From NCBI GenBank assembly GCA_902594485.1, contig CACJMJ010000001.1:70574-134573 (forward strand): DNA of 64,000 bases, written 5' to 3'. Shown here in pieces: positions 9,374 through 18,070 of the stretch. Made by a program: the position numbers and the translations under genes. The notes under the pieces were generated by a model. The model was not told the origin of the DNA and searched no databases. It saw only the letters and a list, made by a program, of their open reading frames with translations. The stretch is from an uncultured Bacteroidota bacterium (GTDB lineage Bacteria > Bacteroidota > Bacteroidia > Flavobacteriales > Flavobacteriaceae). The first letter of the stretch is position 1. Each line of letters opens with the position of its first letter.

Positions 9374-9381
9374 CAAATATA
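9374..9381 (-). promoter_or_regulatory. Candidate -7 box for gldC
   Basis: On the minus strand this reads TATATTTG, an exact TAnnTTTG match, 27 bases before the gldC ATG. With the nadE box it forms the near-palindrome ATTTGCACAAAT. Confidence 0.55.
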
Positions 9382-9397
9382 TAATTAAATATTATTT

Positions 9398-10180
9398 ATG
9401 AAACACCCCGAAAAAGTCTCAAAACATATTATAAATTGGATTAATACATATTTGGAGAACAGCAAAATGAATGGATTGGTAGTTGGAGTTTCAGGTGGAG
9501 TTGACTCAGCATTAACTTCAACATTATGTGCTGAAACTGGGAAGAACTTAATTTGTATTGAGATGCCAATTAAGCAGGGAAGTGATCAAGTTTCAAGATC
9601 AAAAAAACATATTGAATGGTTGAAATCAAAATACCATAATGTAAGTTCAATTTTGATAAATCTGGACAATACTTATAATATGTTTGTAGATTCTATACCT
9701 AAAAATGAATCTGATAAACATGATTTAAGTTTAGCTAATACTAGGTCGAGGTTAAGGATGGTCACACTTTATTACTTCTCAGCCCTAAATAACTTTATAG
9801 TCGCTGGCACAGGTAATAAGGTTGAAGATTTTGGTATTGGATTTTATACTAAATACGGAGATGGTGGAGTTGATATTAGTCCAATTGCAGATTTATTAAA
9901 ATCTGAAGTCTTTAGTCTTGCTAAATATCATAATATTATTGATGAAATTATTGAGGCTAGACCGACTGATGGATTATGGAATGATAATAGAAGTGATGAG
10001 GAACAGATAGGAGCAACTTATAATGAGCTTGAAAAAGCAATGCTAGACGAATCAAAATCTGATTCAAATCTATCAAAAAGAGAAAAAGAAGTTATGAATA
10101 TATATAAATCATTTAATTCCTCAAATAGACATAAAATGTTACCAATACCTGTATGTAAAATTCCAAAAGATTATATTTAA
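9398..10180 (+). CDS. nadE: NAD(+) synthetase NadE, ammonia-dependent type
   Basis: NadE amidates deamido-NAD to NAD with ATP. The 260 residues hold the N-type ATP pyrophosphatase loop SGGVDSA (about 32-38), the NTRSRLRM and AGTGNKVEDFGIGFYTKYGDG stretch that binds the deamido-NAD and ATP, and DISPIADLLKSEV. There is no N-terminal nitrilase domain, so ammonia rather than glutamine should be the nitrogen donor. The response-regulator gene starts four bases after the stop. Confidence 0.95.
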   Translation: MKHPEKVSKHIINWINTYLENSKMNGLVVGVSGGVDSALTSTLCAETGKNLICIEMPIKQGSDQVSRSKKHIEWLKSKYHNVSSILINLDNTYNMFVDSIPKNESDKHDLSLANTRSRLRMVTLYYFSALNNFIVAGTGNKVEDFGIGFYTKYGDGGVDISPIADLLKSEVFSLAKYHNIIDEIIEARPTDGLWNDNRSDEEQIGATYNELEKAMLDESKSDSNLSKREKEVMNIYKSFNSSNRHKMLPIPVCKIPKDYI

Positions 10181-10184
10181 TAAA

Positions 10185-10829
10185 TTGAAAAAGTTAAAAA
10201 TCTTAGTTGCAGACCCAAATCCGATTATTTATATAGGACTAAAGTCTATTTTTAAAAACTCATTAATTTTTGAAGTTTCATGTTATAGCGAAACTAATGA
10301 AAATCTTAATGATTTATTAGAACAGTTTAATATTGATTTAATCATTTCTGAAATTAATTTTAAACAAAGTAACATAAACGATACTTTAAAAAAATTAAAG
10401 AAAAACAAGATTGAAATTCCAATAATTATATTTACATCAAAGGCAAATGAGAGTAAATCGGTTAATCTACTTAAGCATGGAGCTTCTAGCTTTATTACAA
10501 AAAATATGAAAAAGAAATCTATAAGAAAAGTAATACAAGAAATAGCTTTTTCAAAATATGGAAATAAAGAATTAAATAAATTCACAAGACTAAAAAACAG
10601 ATTTAATTTTGACTATAACACCGAGAAATTAAATAGCCTATCTAAAAGAGAACTTCAAGTTCTAAAATTATTTTTTAGAGGTAAGAGAAATATTGAAATT
10701 TCTGAAAAGTTAAACATAAATCAAAAAACAGTAAATACATACATAACAAGGGTGATGAAAAAGCTAGAAGTTAATTCAAAGACAGATCTTTATCTTCTTG
10801 CTAGCAAGCATATTAAACAACCCTATTAA
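10185..10829 (+). CDS. LuxR/NarL-type response regulator with degenerate receiver
   Basis: A 214-residue protein with an N-terminal receiver-like domain (about 4-120) and a C-terminal LuxR/NarL helix-turn-helix (LSKRELQVLKLFFRGKRN, then NINQKTVNTYITRVMKKL, about 148-205). The receiver lost key residues: the acidic pair is reduced to D10 followed by proline, and the phospho-acceptor position is glutamate E56 (DLIISEINF). The switch threonine (IIFTS) and lysine (FITKNM) remain. It may therefore act without phosphorylation. The start is TTG at 10185; no ATG is available upstream in frame. It is probably cotranscribed with nadE, and its end overlaps dnaG by 17 bases. Confidence 0.85.
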   Translation: MKKLKILVADPNPIIYIGLKSIFKNSLIFEVSCYSETNENLNDLLEQFNIDLIISEINFKQSNINDTLKKLKKNKIEIPIIIFTSKANESKSVNLLKHGASSFITKNMKKKSIRKVIQEIAFSKYGNKELNKFTRLKNRFNFDYNTEKLNSLSKRELQVLKLFFRGKRNIEISEKLNINQKTVNTYITRVMKKLEVNSKTDLYLLASKHIKQPY

Positions 10830-12744
10830 GTTTAGCTGATAACATCTTTTTAAGTTTATAATAGCTCATCACTTCCTCCAATACATCTGATTTATTTCCA
10901 TCTTTTTGAAATTCCTGAAGCTCATTAATCTTTTTATCAATAAGATATCTTCTCATATTTAAGATTGTCTCATTAACTAGTTGACTTAACTCACTCCCAA
11001 TTTTTTTGACATATATGTTTTTTTTCTCCCAATCATGTAATTGATATTTATCATCATTAATTAAAATGTCAGATACAATTTTGCTTGAGTTAGAGTCTAG
11101 ATCGTTTATGAAATTATCGATAGAAAGAGATTCATGGTTATGGAATCCATCAATTAATTTATTGTATATACTTTTAAAAGGAGAATGAGTGAATTCTATT
11201 TCATCTTGCTGTAAATCCAAATAGATTTTTTCAAATACTTTTGATCTAATGTCCTTTTTTGTTTCAATTAATTTACCATTTTCATCCTTACTCAGGATAA
11301 TATCTTCAAACAGAATTTCTTCAGCACCATATTTAAGCAGAATACTAATTATCTGTCTTTCTAATTGATATATATATGTTGAAGTATTCTTTTGATCTGC
11401 TTTCTTTACTTTAGATATTTTAGATTTATAGAAATTTTTTGAAGATCTATTTAATGATTTGGCTACTCCAATATTTGCAAAAGATCTAAACAATGAGGAC
11501 TCATCAATTTCTAGAACAGATGATAATTTTTTTAAATAAATTTCCTGTTTTAGAGAATCTGTAATTAATGAAATAGATTTTAGTATATTTTTTATTAAAA
11601 AAACCTTCTTATCCTCATCATCTTTATATTCTTTGTTTATAGATAATTTAAAGTCAACAAAATCTTTTGACTCATTATTTATAAATTCTAACATTTTATC
11701 CTTCTTGTTTTTCCTTACAAAACTGTCTGGATCATCTCCCTCTGGAAAAGAGCAAATTTTCACATTTAGGCCCTCTTCTAAAATCATATCAATACTTCTT
11801 ATGGAAGCTGCTAATCCTGCTTGATCTCCATCAAAGAGAATAACAATATTAGGTGTCAATCTCTTGATTAGTATTATTTGCTCCTTTGTTAGTGAAGTAC
11901 CAGAGGATGCAAGTACATTCTTAATACCATGTTCATGCATTTGGATTACATCCATATACCCTTCTACAAGAAGACACATATCATCTTTAACAATAAATTG
12001 TTTTGACTCATAAATTCCATATAAAGTTTTACTCTTGTTATAAATTTTACTTTCAGGTGAATTTATATATTTTGCTGTTTTTTTATTTGAGTCAATTATC
12101 CTACCCCCAAATCCAAGCACTCTTCCTGAGATACTCTTTATAGGAAAAATTATTCTACCTCGAAATCTGTCAATTTTTTTATCATCATTTGATATTACCA
12201 AACCTGTTTCTTCTAAATACTCATCTGAATATCCATTCTCATTAGCTTTTCTGTAGAATTTGTTTTGCGAATCAATGCTATATCCAAGGTTAAAATTTTT
12301 AATGGTAGATTCTGAAAGCCCTCTCTCTAATAAGTATTCATTTATTTTATCTTTCTCAGATAGAGTATCTTGGAAATATGATGATGCAAAATTGTTAATT
12401 ATGAATAATGATTCTCTTTCATTTCTTTCTTCAACATTTTCTGCAGTCTCCTCTGTTTCAATTATTTCAATATTATACTTATTAGCAAGATATCTTATAG
12501 ACTCTGGGTAATTAAATTGTTCATGCTCCATAAGAAAAGCAATTACATTGCCTCCTTTCCCTGAACTAAAGTCTTTCCAGATTTGTTTTGAAGGAGATAC
12601 GACAAAACTTGGAGTTTTCTCATTAGTAAAAGGACTTAAACCCTTATAATTTGCACCAGATTTTTTTAAAGCAATAAAATCAGATATTACCTCTTCTACT
12701 CTTGAAAACTCAAAAACCTTATCAATAGTGTCTTTACTTATCAA
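10813..12744 (-). CDS. dnaG: DNA primase DnaG lacking zinc ligands
   Basis: DnaG makes RNA primers at the replication fork. The 643 residues contain the N-terminal CHC2-like domain (1-100), the catalytic core with TOPRIM motifs LVEGYMDVIQM and VILFDGDQAG, and a C-terminal DnaB-interaction region. The usual zinc ligands Cys-His-Cys-Cys are replaced by S37, T40, D58 and S61 although the surrounding SPFTNEKTPSF and SSGKGGN motifs stay intact. I recall the same loss in other flavobacterial primases, so it is probably functional. The start is a TTG at 12744; MISKDTIDKVFE matches the family N-terminus. A 9-bp inverted repeat lies just upstream. Confidence 0.94.
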   Translation of the reverse strand: MISKDTIDKVFEFSRVEEVISDFIALKKSGANYKGLSPFTNEKTPSFVVSPSKQIWKDFSSGKGGNVIAFLMEHEQFNYPESIRYLANKYNIEIIETEETAENVEERNERESLFIINNFASSYFQDTLSEKDKINEYLLERGLSESTIKNFNLGYSIDSQNKFYRKANENGYSDEYLEETGLVISNDDKKIDRFRGRIIFPIKSISGRVLGFGGRIIDSNKKTAKYINSPESKIYNKSKTLYGIYESKQFIVKDDMCLLVEGYMDVIQMHEHGIKNVLASSGTSLTKEQIILIKRLTPNIVILFDGDQAGLAASIRSIDMILEEGLNVKICSFPEGDDPDSFVRKNKKDKMLEFINNESKDFVDFKLSINKEYKDDEDKKVFLIKNILKSISLITDSLKQEIYLKKLSSVLEIDESSLFRSFANIGVAKSLNRSSKNFYKSKISKVKKADQKNTSTYIYQLERQIISILLKYGAEEILFEDIILSKDENGKLIETKKDIRSKVFEKIYLDLQQDEIEFTHSPFKSIYNKLIDGFHNHESLSIDNFINDLDSNSSKIVSDILINDDKYQLHDWEKKNIYVKKIGSELSQLVNETILNMRRYLIDKKINELQEFQKDGNKSDVLEEVMSYYKLKKMLSAKLNRVV

Positions 12745-12750
12745 AACCTA

Positions 12751-12775
12751 TAATTTGTTGTAATATAACAAATTA
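12751..12775. promoter_or_regulatory. Perfect 9-bp inverted repeat between the polyprenyl synthase gene and dnaG
   Basis: TAATTTGTT and its exact complement AACAAATTA are separated by seven bases. The repeat overlaps the TAA of the upstream polyprenyl synthase gene and ends seven bases before the dnaG TTG start. On the minus strand it is followed by only a short T run, so it is a weak terminator at best. It could be an operator or an mRNA hairpin controlling dnaG. Function is unproven. Confidence 0.35.
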
Positions 12776-13744
12776 ATACTTTCGTTCTATTATATAGTCT
12801 ATTAGAATTTTTATAGAATTATTTGAATCATTCTGAGGAAAATCTTTCAAAAGTTTTAGAGCATTTTTTTTGAAATCATTCATTCTTTTTTGAGCATACT
12901 CAAAACCCTTGTACTTAGTAATGAATTCATTTACTAATTTTTTATCACTTAATAAATATTTTTTCTTCTTTAGAATTGACTTTATTTTTATTTTATCCAT
13001 TAAACTTGATCTTTCAATAGAATGAATTAATGGTAAAGTAATTTTTTGAGTCTTCAAATCTAGTTTTGTTGGTTTTCCAATTCTCTTAGTCGAATAATCA
13101 AATAAGTCATCCTTTATCTGGAATATAATTCCAAGATAATTACCAAATGTATTTATTTTATCTAAGTCCTTCATGCCTGAAGATATTGAACCTACCTTAC
13201 AACAACAAGCAAAAAGAGATGCAGTCTTTTTTGAAATTAAATCAAGATATTCTTTCTCAGATAAAGAGAAACTCCTTGATTTTTGTATTTGAAATAGTTC
13301 TCCCTCAGAAATTTCTTTAACTGCTAATGAGACTTCGTTTAGTAAATCATAGTCCTTATTTTCAGTCGAAAGAAGTAAAGCTTTTGATAGAAAAAAATCT
13401 CCTACCAAAACTGAAATTTTATTTTTCCAAAGAGCATTTAAAGTAAGGAAGTTACGTCTAGTGTGACTATCATCAACTATGTCATCATGAATCAAAGAAG
13501 CAGAGTGGATCAATTCAACTAAATTAGCCGCCCTATATGACTTTTGAGTAAGATCTCCTTTAGAAAACATCTTTGCAAAAAGTAAAACTAAGGTTGGTCT
13601 AATTTGTTTTCCTTTTCTGTTGAGAATATAAATTAAGATTAGGTCTAGTAATTTAACTTTTGAAGAAATAGAACTATAAAATTGATTTTCAAAAATCTTT
13701 AATTCTTGAGCAATAGGTTTTTTTATTTTATAAGTAATCTTCAA
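12773..13744 (-). CDS. Polyprenyl diphosphate synthase (IspB-like)
   Basis: A trans-prenyl transferase extending farnesyl or geranylgeranyl diphosphate with isopentenyl diphosphate, most likely to make the side chain of menaquinone. The 323 residues show GKQIRP (45-50), the first aspartate motif DDIVDD (87-92), and the second DDLFD (212-216), which bind Mg-diphosphate. Chain length cannot be read reliably from the sequence. The start is TTG at 13744, giving the MKITYKIKKPIA N-terminus expected for the family. It lies nine bases after queA on the same strand. Confidence 0.92.
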   Translation of the reverse strand: MKITYKIKKPIAQELKIFENQFYSSISSKVKLLDLILIYILNRKGKQIRPTLVLLFAKMFSKGDLTQKSYRAANLVELIHSASLIHDDIVDDSHTRRNFLTLNALWKNKISVLVGDFFLSKALLLSTENKDYDLLNEVSLAVKEISEGELFQIQKSRSFSLSEKEYLDLISKKTASLFACCCKVGSISSGMKDLDKINTFGNYLGIIFQIKDDLFDYSTKRIGKPTKLDLKTQKITLPLIHSIERSSLMDKIKIKSILKKKKYLLSDKKLVNEFITKYKGFEYAQKRMNDFKKNALKLLKDFPQNDSNNSIKILIDYIIERKY

Positions 13745-13753
13745 AATTTAACT

Positions 13754-14803
13754 CTAGATGATCATCATTGCATCACCATAAGAAGAAAAATTATATTTTT
13801 TCTTCATTGCCTCTTTGTATGCTTTCAATACAAAATCCTTACCTCCGAATGCAGACACCATCATTAAGAGTGTAGATTTTGGTGTATGAAAGTTTGTAAT
13901 CATTGAGTTAGCAATTGAAAAATCAAATGGTGGATATATAAATTTATGAGTCCAACCATTGTAAGCATTTAATGTTCCAAAAGATGAAACAGAACTTTCA
14001 AGGCCCCTCATTACTGTTGTTCCAACAGCACAAATCTTTTTATTATTCTTAAGTGCATTATTTATTATTCTAACTGTGTCCTCATTAATTTTTAATTCCT
14101 CTGAGTCCATCTTATGCTTTGATAGATCTTCTACATCTACTGGGCTAAAAGTACCAAGTCCAATATGTAATGTTATTTCAGGGAGAAGAACACCCTTTAT
14201 CTCTAATTTTTTAAGCAAATGTTTTGAGAAATGTAATCCTGCAGTTGGTGCAGCAACAGCACCTTCGTTTTTTGCATATATAGTCTGGAATCTGTCCTTA
14301 TCCTGAGGCTCAACAGGTCTATTAATGTATTTGGGCAAAGGAGTCTCACCAAGTTCATGAAGCTTATTCCTAAATTCATCATATGGACCATCAAAAAGAA
14401 ATCTCAAAGTTCTACCTCTTGAAGTAGTATTATCTATAACTTCTGCAACAAGGCTTTCATCTTCACCAAAATATAATTTATTTCCAATTCTTATTTTTCT
14501 TGCAGGATCGACCAAAACATCCCATAGCCTCTGATCTTGATTAAGCTCTCTTAGAAGAAAGACTTCAATTCTAGCACCAGTTTTTTCTTTATTACCAAAT
14601 AATCTAGCAGGAAAAACTTTAGTATTATTTAGTACAATAACATCTCCATCATCATAAAAATCAATCATATCCTTAAAAACCAAATGTTCAATTTTTTCTT
14701 CTTTTCTATTTAGAAGCATTAGCTTACATTCGTCTCTCTCATCAGAGGGATACTGAGCAAGATATTTATCAGGTAATTTATAATCAAAGTCAGATAATTT
14801 CAT
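13754..14803 (-). CDS. queA: S-adenosylmethionine:tRNA ribosyltransferase-isomerase QueA
   Basis: QueA transfers the ribosyl part of SAM to 7-aminomethyl-7-deazaguanine at the tRNA wobble position, forming epoxyqueuosine. The 349 residues begin [19 protein letters not shown] and contain the family blocks [25 protein letters not shown] and [18 protein letters not shown]. Length is normal. It is the first gene after a strong candidate promoter and leads the queA-polyprenyl synthase-dnaG run. Confidence 0.97.
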   Translation of the reverse strand: MKLSDFDYKLPDKYLAQYPSDERDECKLMLLNRKEEKIEHLVFKDMIDFYDDGDVIVLNNTKVFPARLFGNKEKTGARIEVFLLRELNQDQRLWDVLVDPARKIRIGNKLYFGEDESLVAEVIDNTTSRGRTLRFLFDGPYDEFRNKLHELGETPLPKYINRPVEPQDKDRFQTIYAKNEGAVAAPTAGLHFSKHLLKKLEIKGVLLPEITLHIGLGTFSPVDVEDLSKHKMDSEELKINEDTVRIINNALKNNKKICAVGTTVMRGLESSVSSFGTLNAYNGWTHKFIYPPFDFSIANSMITNFHTPKSTLLMMVSAFGGKDFVLKAYKEAMKKKYNFSSYGDAMMII

Positions 14804-14821
14804 GGTAATTCATTAAGACCG

Positions 14822-14853
14822 CAAATATAACCTTCTGAGATACCGAAAGTCAA
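14822..14853 (-). promoter_or_regulatory. Promoter of queA (-33 and -7 boxes)
   Basis: On the minus strand TTG at 14851-14853 is followed after 21 bases by TATATTTG at 14822-14829, matching both elements of the Bacteroidota promoter. The -7 box is 18 bases before the queA ATG. Confidence 0.65.
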
Positions 14854-14861
14854 GTATTTAT

Positions 14862-16088
14862 CTATTTATTTTTTAAAATATTAAATCCTAAACTTTCTAG
14901 ATCATTCCAGAAGTTGACATAAGATTTAGTTACAACTTCAGGATTATTTATTTTGATAGGGACTATAAGTGATAAAGGAGCAAAAGACATAGCCATTCTA
15001 TGATCATTATATGTATCAATAATTACTTCATGTTTTAGATTTGAATTATTTTCAAGAGTTATTGAATTTTCTGTTATTTCAACTTTATCTACATTAAATT
15101 TTTCAATTTCATTTTTCAGAGCAATCAGCCTATCTGTTTCTTTTATCTTTAGAGTATGTAAGCCTTCCAGAGTACAGTCAACTCCAAGTCCTAGACAAGT
15201 GACAATTACAGTCTGAGCTAGATCTGGACTATCTTTTAAATTTAAGTTAATACTTTTAGGAAGATCAATTTTATTCTTACTTAAAATAATATGATCTTCT
15301 TCAAATATTGTTTCAATTCCAAATATTTTATAAATATCAACAAGTGTTGAATCCCCCTGTAAACTGTCTTTAAAGAAGGTAGATAAGGTTAATGTTGCTG
15401 ATTTAGATAGGGCAACAATACTAAAGAAATAAGAGGCTGAGCTCCAATCAGATTCAACAAATTGTTCTGGAATAACTTTTTCTGTTAATGGCTCAATAGT
15501 AATCTCTCTATCATAAATCTTTGAAGTACCACCTATTCTCTCAATGATTTTTTTTGTCATCAAAATATATGGTAAGGATGTAATCTCTGAAGACAACTTA
15601 ATCTTTAGTCCATTTTCAAGTGAAACACCCAACATCATTAGAGATGAAATATATTGTGAGCTAACATTTGCAGGTAAAGTAACCGAATTAGTTAAAATAT
15701 TTTTTCCATTAATTTTTAAAGGAGGAAATCCACTTTTTTCAATATACTCGATATCACAACCTAAGTCTTTTAAGGCATCTACTAAAATAGAAATAGGTCT
15801 TTGCTTCATCCTATTTGATCCAGTTAAAATTTTTGAATTTTCTGAAATGGATGAATAATATGAAGTTAAAAATCTCATTGCAGTTCCAGCATGCCCAATA
15901 TTAATTTCTTTTTTATCAGATTCAATTGCAGATAACATTATTTGAGTATCATCTGAGTCTGATAAATTAAAAATTTTAAAATAAGACATATATGCTCTTA
16001 ATAGTATAAGCCTATTTGATTCACTTTTTGAGCCACTAATGCTTACAGCTCCCTGAATATCTTGAAATTTTTTTAAAATCCTGTACAC
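14862..16088 (-). CDS. aroA: 3-phosphoshikimate 1-carboxyvinyltransferase (EPSP synthase) AroA
   Basis: AroA joins PEP and shikimate-3-phosphate in the chorismate pathway. The 408 residues, slightly shorter than the roughly 427 of E. coli, contain ISGSKSESNR (17-26), the PEP-binding GHAGTAMRFLTS near 84-95, the KETDRL segment and DTYNDHRMAMSFA near 365-378. It starts with GTG at 16088, which shares a base with the mazG-like stop (TAGTG), so the two are translationally coupled; no better ATG is available. Confidence 0.95.
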   Translation of the reverse strand: MYRILKKFQDIQGAVSISGSKSESNRLILLRAYMSYFKIFNLSDSDDTQIMLSAIESDKKEINIGHAGTAMRFLTSYYSSISENSKILTGSNRMKQRPISILVDALKDLGCDIEYIEKSGFPPLKINGKNILTNSVTLPANVSSQYISSLMMLGVSLENGLKIKLSSEITSLPYILMTKKIIERIGGTSKIYDREITIEPLTEKVIPEQFVESDWSSASYFFSIVALSKSATLTLSTFFKDSLQGDSTLVDIYKIFGIETIFEEDHIILSKNKIDLPKSINLNLKDSPDLAQTVIVTCLGLGVDCTLEGLHTLKIKETDRLIALKNEIEKFNVDKVEITENSITLENNSNLKHEVIIDTYNDHRMAMSFAPLSLIVPIKINNPEVVTKSYVNFWNDLESLGFNILKNK

Positions 16089-16414
16089 TATTTTAGTTTA
16101 GTATTAGACTTGTGTCTATTTTTATCCCTTCTAGTTTTTTTATTTAAATTTTCATGAAAAGATTTCTCCAAGTCAATCCCTGTCTGATTTGCTAGGCAAA
16201 TTAATACAAATAGTACATCAGATAACTCATCAGCAAGATTATCTTCATTGTCACTATTTTTTGAACTTTGCTCACCATATTTTCTGGCAATTATTCTTGC
16301 AACCTCACCTACCTCTTCAGACAGAATAGCCATATTTGTTAACTCATTAAAATATCGAACACCATGTTCATTTATCCACTGATCAACTTTTTTTTGTGCA
16401 TTTTTAATATTCAT
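16088..16414 (-). CDS. MazG-like nucleotide pyrophosphohydrolase
   Basis: A 108-residue all-alpha NTP pyrophosphohydrolase of the MazG-like group, which hydrolyses (often non-canonical) NTPs to NMP and diphosphate. The metal-binding EEVGEVAR (about 29-36) and the later [14 protein letters not shown] helix are both present. The small size fits single-domain house-cleaning enzymes rather than full MazG. It overlaps obgE by 11 bases at its start and touches aroA at its end. Confidence 0.88.
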   Translation of the reverse strand: MNIKNAQKKVDQWINEHGVRYFNELTNMAILSEEVGEVARIIARKYGEQSSKNSDNEDNLADELSDVLFVLICLANQTGIDLEKSFHENLNKKTRRDKNRHKSNTKLK

Positions 16415-17423
16415 AACTATTTTTTTGATTTAGTGTTTTCCAAAGTATCTCTTTTAGACTATTTATGCCATATGAGCTTACAGATGAAAATATAGTAAAT
16501 GGAATTGATTTAAATTCATTTTTTAAGATATTTTGAAATTCTTCTAATAGCTCCTCATCCATTAGATCTGATTTACTAAAAGCAATTATAAAATCTTTAT
16601 CAGCTAGTTCAGGATTATATTTGGTAAGCTCTTTTTTCAAAACTTCAAAATCTTTCTTCACATTCTTAGAATCTACAGGAATAATATAAAGGAGAATAGA
16701 ATTTCGTTCAATGTGTCTTAAAAAATAGTGTCCTAGACCTCTGCCCTCACTAGCTCCCTCAATTATTCCAGGTATATCTGCCATTACAAATGATCTATAG
16801 TCTGACATTGACACTATTCCAAGGTTTGGTTTTAAAGTTGTAAACTCATAATCAGCAATTTTTGGTTTAGCATCAGACAAAACTGATAATAATGTTGACT
16901 TACCAACATTAGGATATCCAACAAGTCCAACATCAGCAAGCACCTTTAATTCAAGAGTTATCTGAAGTTCTTGACCTGGTAGACCTGATTGAGAATACCT
17001 AGGGGTTTGATTTGTTGGAGATTTAAAATGGGAATTTCCTAGACCGCCTTTTCCTCCTCTCAACAAGACAATTTCTTCTTTATCCTCGTTTATTTCAAGT
17101 ATAGTTTTTTCAGTTATTGAATCCTTGATAATAGTTCCAAGAGGTACTTTAATTAAAATGTTTTTTCCACTTAAACCTGATTTTTTTGAGCCACTGCCAT
17201 CTCCACCATTACCTGCCTTAAAATGTTTTTTAAATCTAAAACTTTGGAGAGTCCATAGGTTTGAATCCCCAACAACAATTATACCTCCACCATCTCCACC
17301 ATCTCCACCATCAGGACCTCCTTTTGGGACGTATTTTTCTCGTCTTAAATGAGTAGAACCTCTTCCTCCCTTGCCTGATTTAACAGTAAGCTTTACATAA
17401 TCTACAAAGTTATCAACTATCAT
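16404..17423 (-). CDS. obgE: Obg-family GTPase ObgE (CgtA)
   Basis: ObgE is a ribosome-associated GTPase for large-subunit assembly and stress signalling. The 339 residues have the glycine-rich Obg fold (1-158, with GKGGRGS and [10 protein letters not shown]), then the G domain with G1 GYPNVGKST (169-177), G3 [16 protein letters not shown] and G4 SKSD. It lacks the variable C-terminal OCT domain. Four bases separate it from adk upstream. Confidence 0.96.
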   Translation of the reverse strand: MIVDNFVDYVKLTVKSGKGGRGSTHLRREKYVPKGGPDGGDGGDGGGIIVVGDSNLWTLQSFRFKKHFKAGNGGDGSGSKKSGLSGKNILIKVPLGTIIKDSITEKTILEINEDKEEIVLLRGGKGGLGNSHFKSPTNQTPRYSQSGLPGQELQITLELKVLADVGLVGYPNVGKSTLLSVLSDAKPKIADYEFTTLKPNLGIVSMSDYRSFVMADIPGIIEGASEGRGLGHYFLRHIERNSILLYIIPVDSKNVKKDFEVLKKELTKYNPELADKDFIIAFSKSDLMDEELLEEFQNILKNEFKSIPFTIFSSVSSYGINSLKEILWKTLNQKNSYEY

Positions 17424-17427
17424 AACA

Positions 17428-18003
17428 TTAGATTAAGCTATCTACTAAACCAAAAAGTCTTAAAGTGATATCATTGACTGAACCTTTACCATCAACTGAA
17501 AAGAATTTATCTTGTTTACTGTAGAAATTTATAAGTATAGAAGTTTTTGTATTATACTCGTTGAATCTATTTTTAATTTTTTCTATATCCTGGTCGTCAG
17601 ATCTATTGGTAGTTTTACCACGATCCAGCAATCTTGTAATTAGTTCATCCTCGTTAACATCAAGTGCAATTGTAGCATTTATCTTTAAATTAATTGAACT
17701 TAAAAAGTCATCTAAAGATTCAGCTTGGTTTAAGGTTCTTGGAAACCCATCAAATATATATCCATTTGCTTCTTTATTTGATAGAACTTCATTCTCCAAC
17801 ATCTTAATTGTTACTGAATCAGGAACTAGATCTCCATTATCTAGGTAAGATTTTGCTTCAATTCCTAGTTTAGTTTGATTACTAATATTTTTTCTAAATA
17901 AATCTCCAGTTGAAATATGATATAGATTATATTTTTCCTTGAGAAAGTTGGCCTGAGTTCCTTTACCAGATCCTGGTTTTCCAAAAATTACAATATTAAA
18001 CAT
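17428..18003 (-). CDS. adk: Adenylate kinase
   Basis: Adenylate kinase balances ATP, ADP and AMP. The 191 residues carry the P-loop [10 protein letters not shown] (8-17), the AMP-binding [11 protein letters not shown] and a short LID ([10 protein letters not shown]), so it is the short-LID form without a zinc knuckle. I recall that many Flavobacteriaceae fuse this enzyme to a hypoxanthine phosphoribosyltransferase; here it stands alone. A candidate -7 box ends five bases before the ATG, so its mRNA may be leaderless. Confidence 0.95.
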   Translation of the reverse strand: MFNIVIFGKPGSGKGTQANFLKEKYNLYHISTGDLFRKNISNQTKLGIEAKSYLDNGDLVPDSVTIKMLENEVLSNKEANGYIFDGFPRTLNQAESLDDFLSSINLKINATIALDVNEDELITRLLDRGKTTNRSDDQDIEKIKNRFNEYNTKTSILINFYSKQDKFFSVDGKGSVNDITLRLFGLVDSLI

Positions 18004-18008
18004 AGGGA

Positions 18009-18016
18009 CAAAGATA
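18009..18016 (-). promoter_or_regulatory. Candidate -7 box for adk
   Basis: Reads TATCTTTG on the minus strand, an exact TAnnTTTG match only five bases from the adk ATG, which would leave almost no 5' leader. Confidence 0.55.
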
Positions 18017-18058
18017 TTTAAAATGTTTCGTATTCTTTACTGTGTTTAAAGTTATGCT

Positions 18059-18066
18059 TATTTTTG
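18059..18066 (+). promoter_or_regulatory. Candidate -7 box for purK
   Basis: TATTTTTG, an exact TAnnTTTG match, four bases before the purK ATG. Transcription would start at or next to the start codon. Confidence 0.5.
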
Positions 18067-18070
18067 CCAA

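Noticed and set aside
17125-17352. Plus-strand open frame rich in proline opposite obgE
   Set aside because: It is the antisense of the glycine-rich Obg fold (GG codons read as CC), not a gene.
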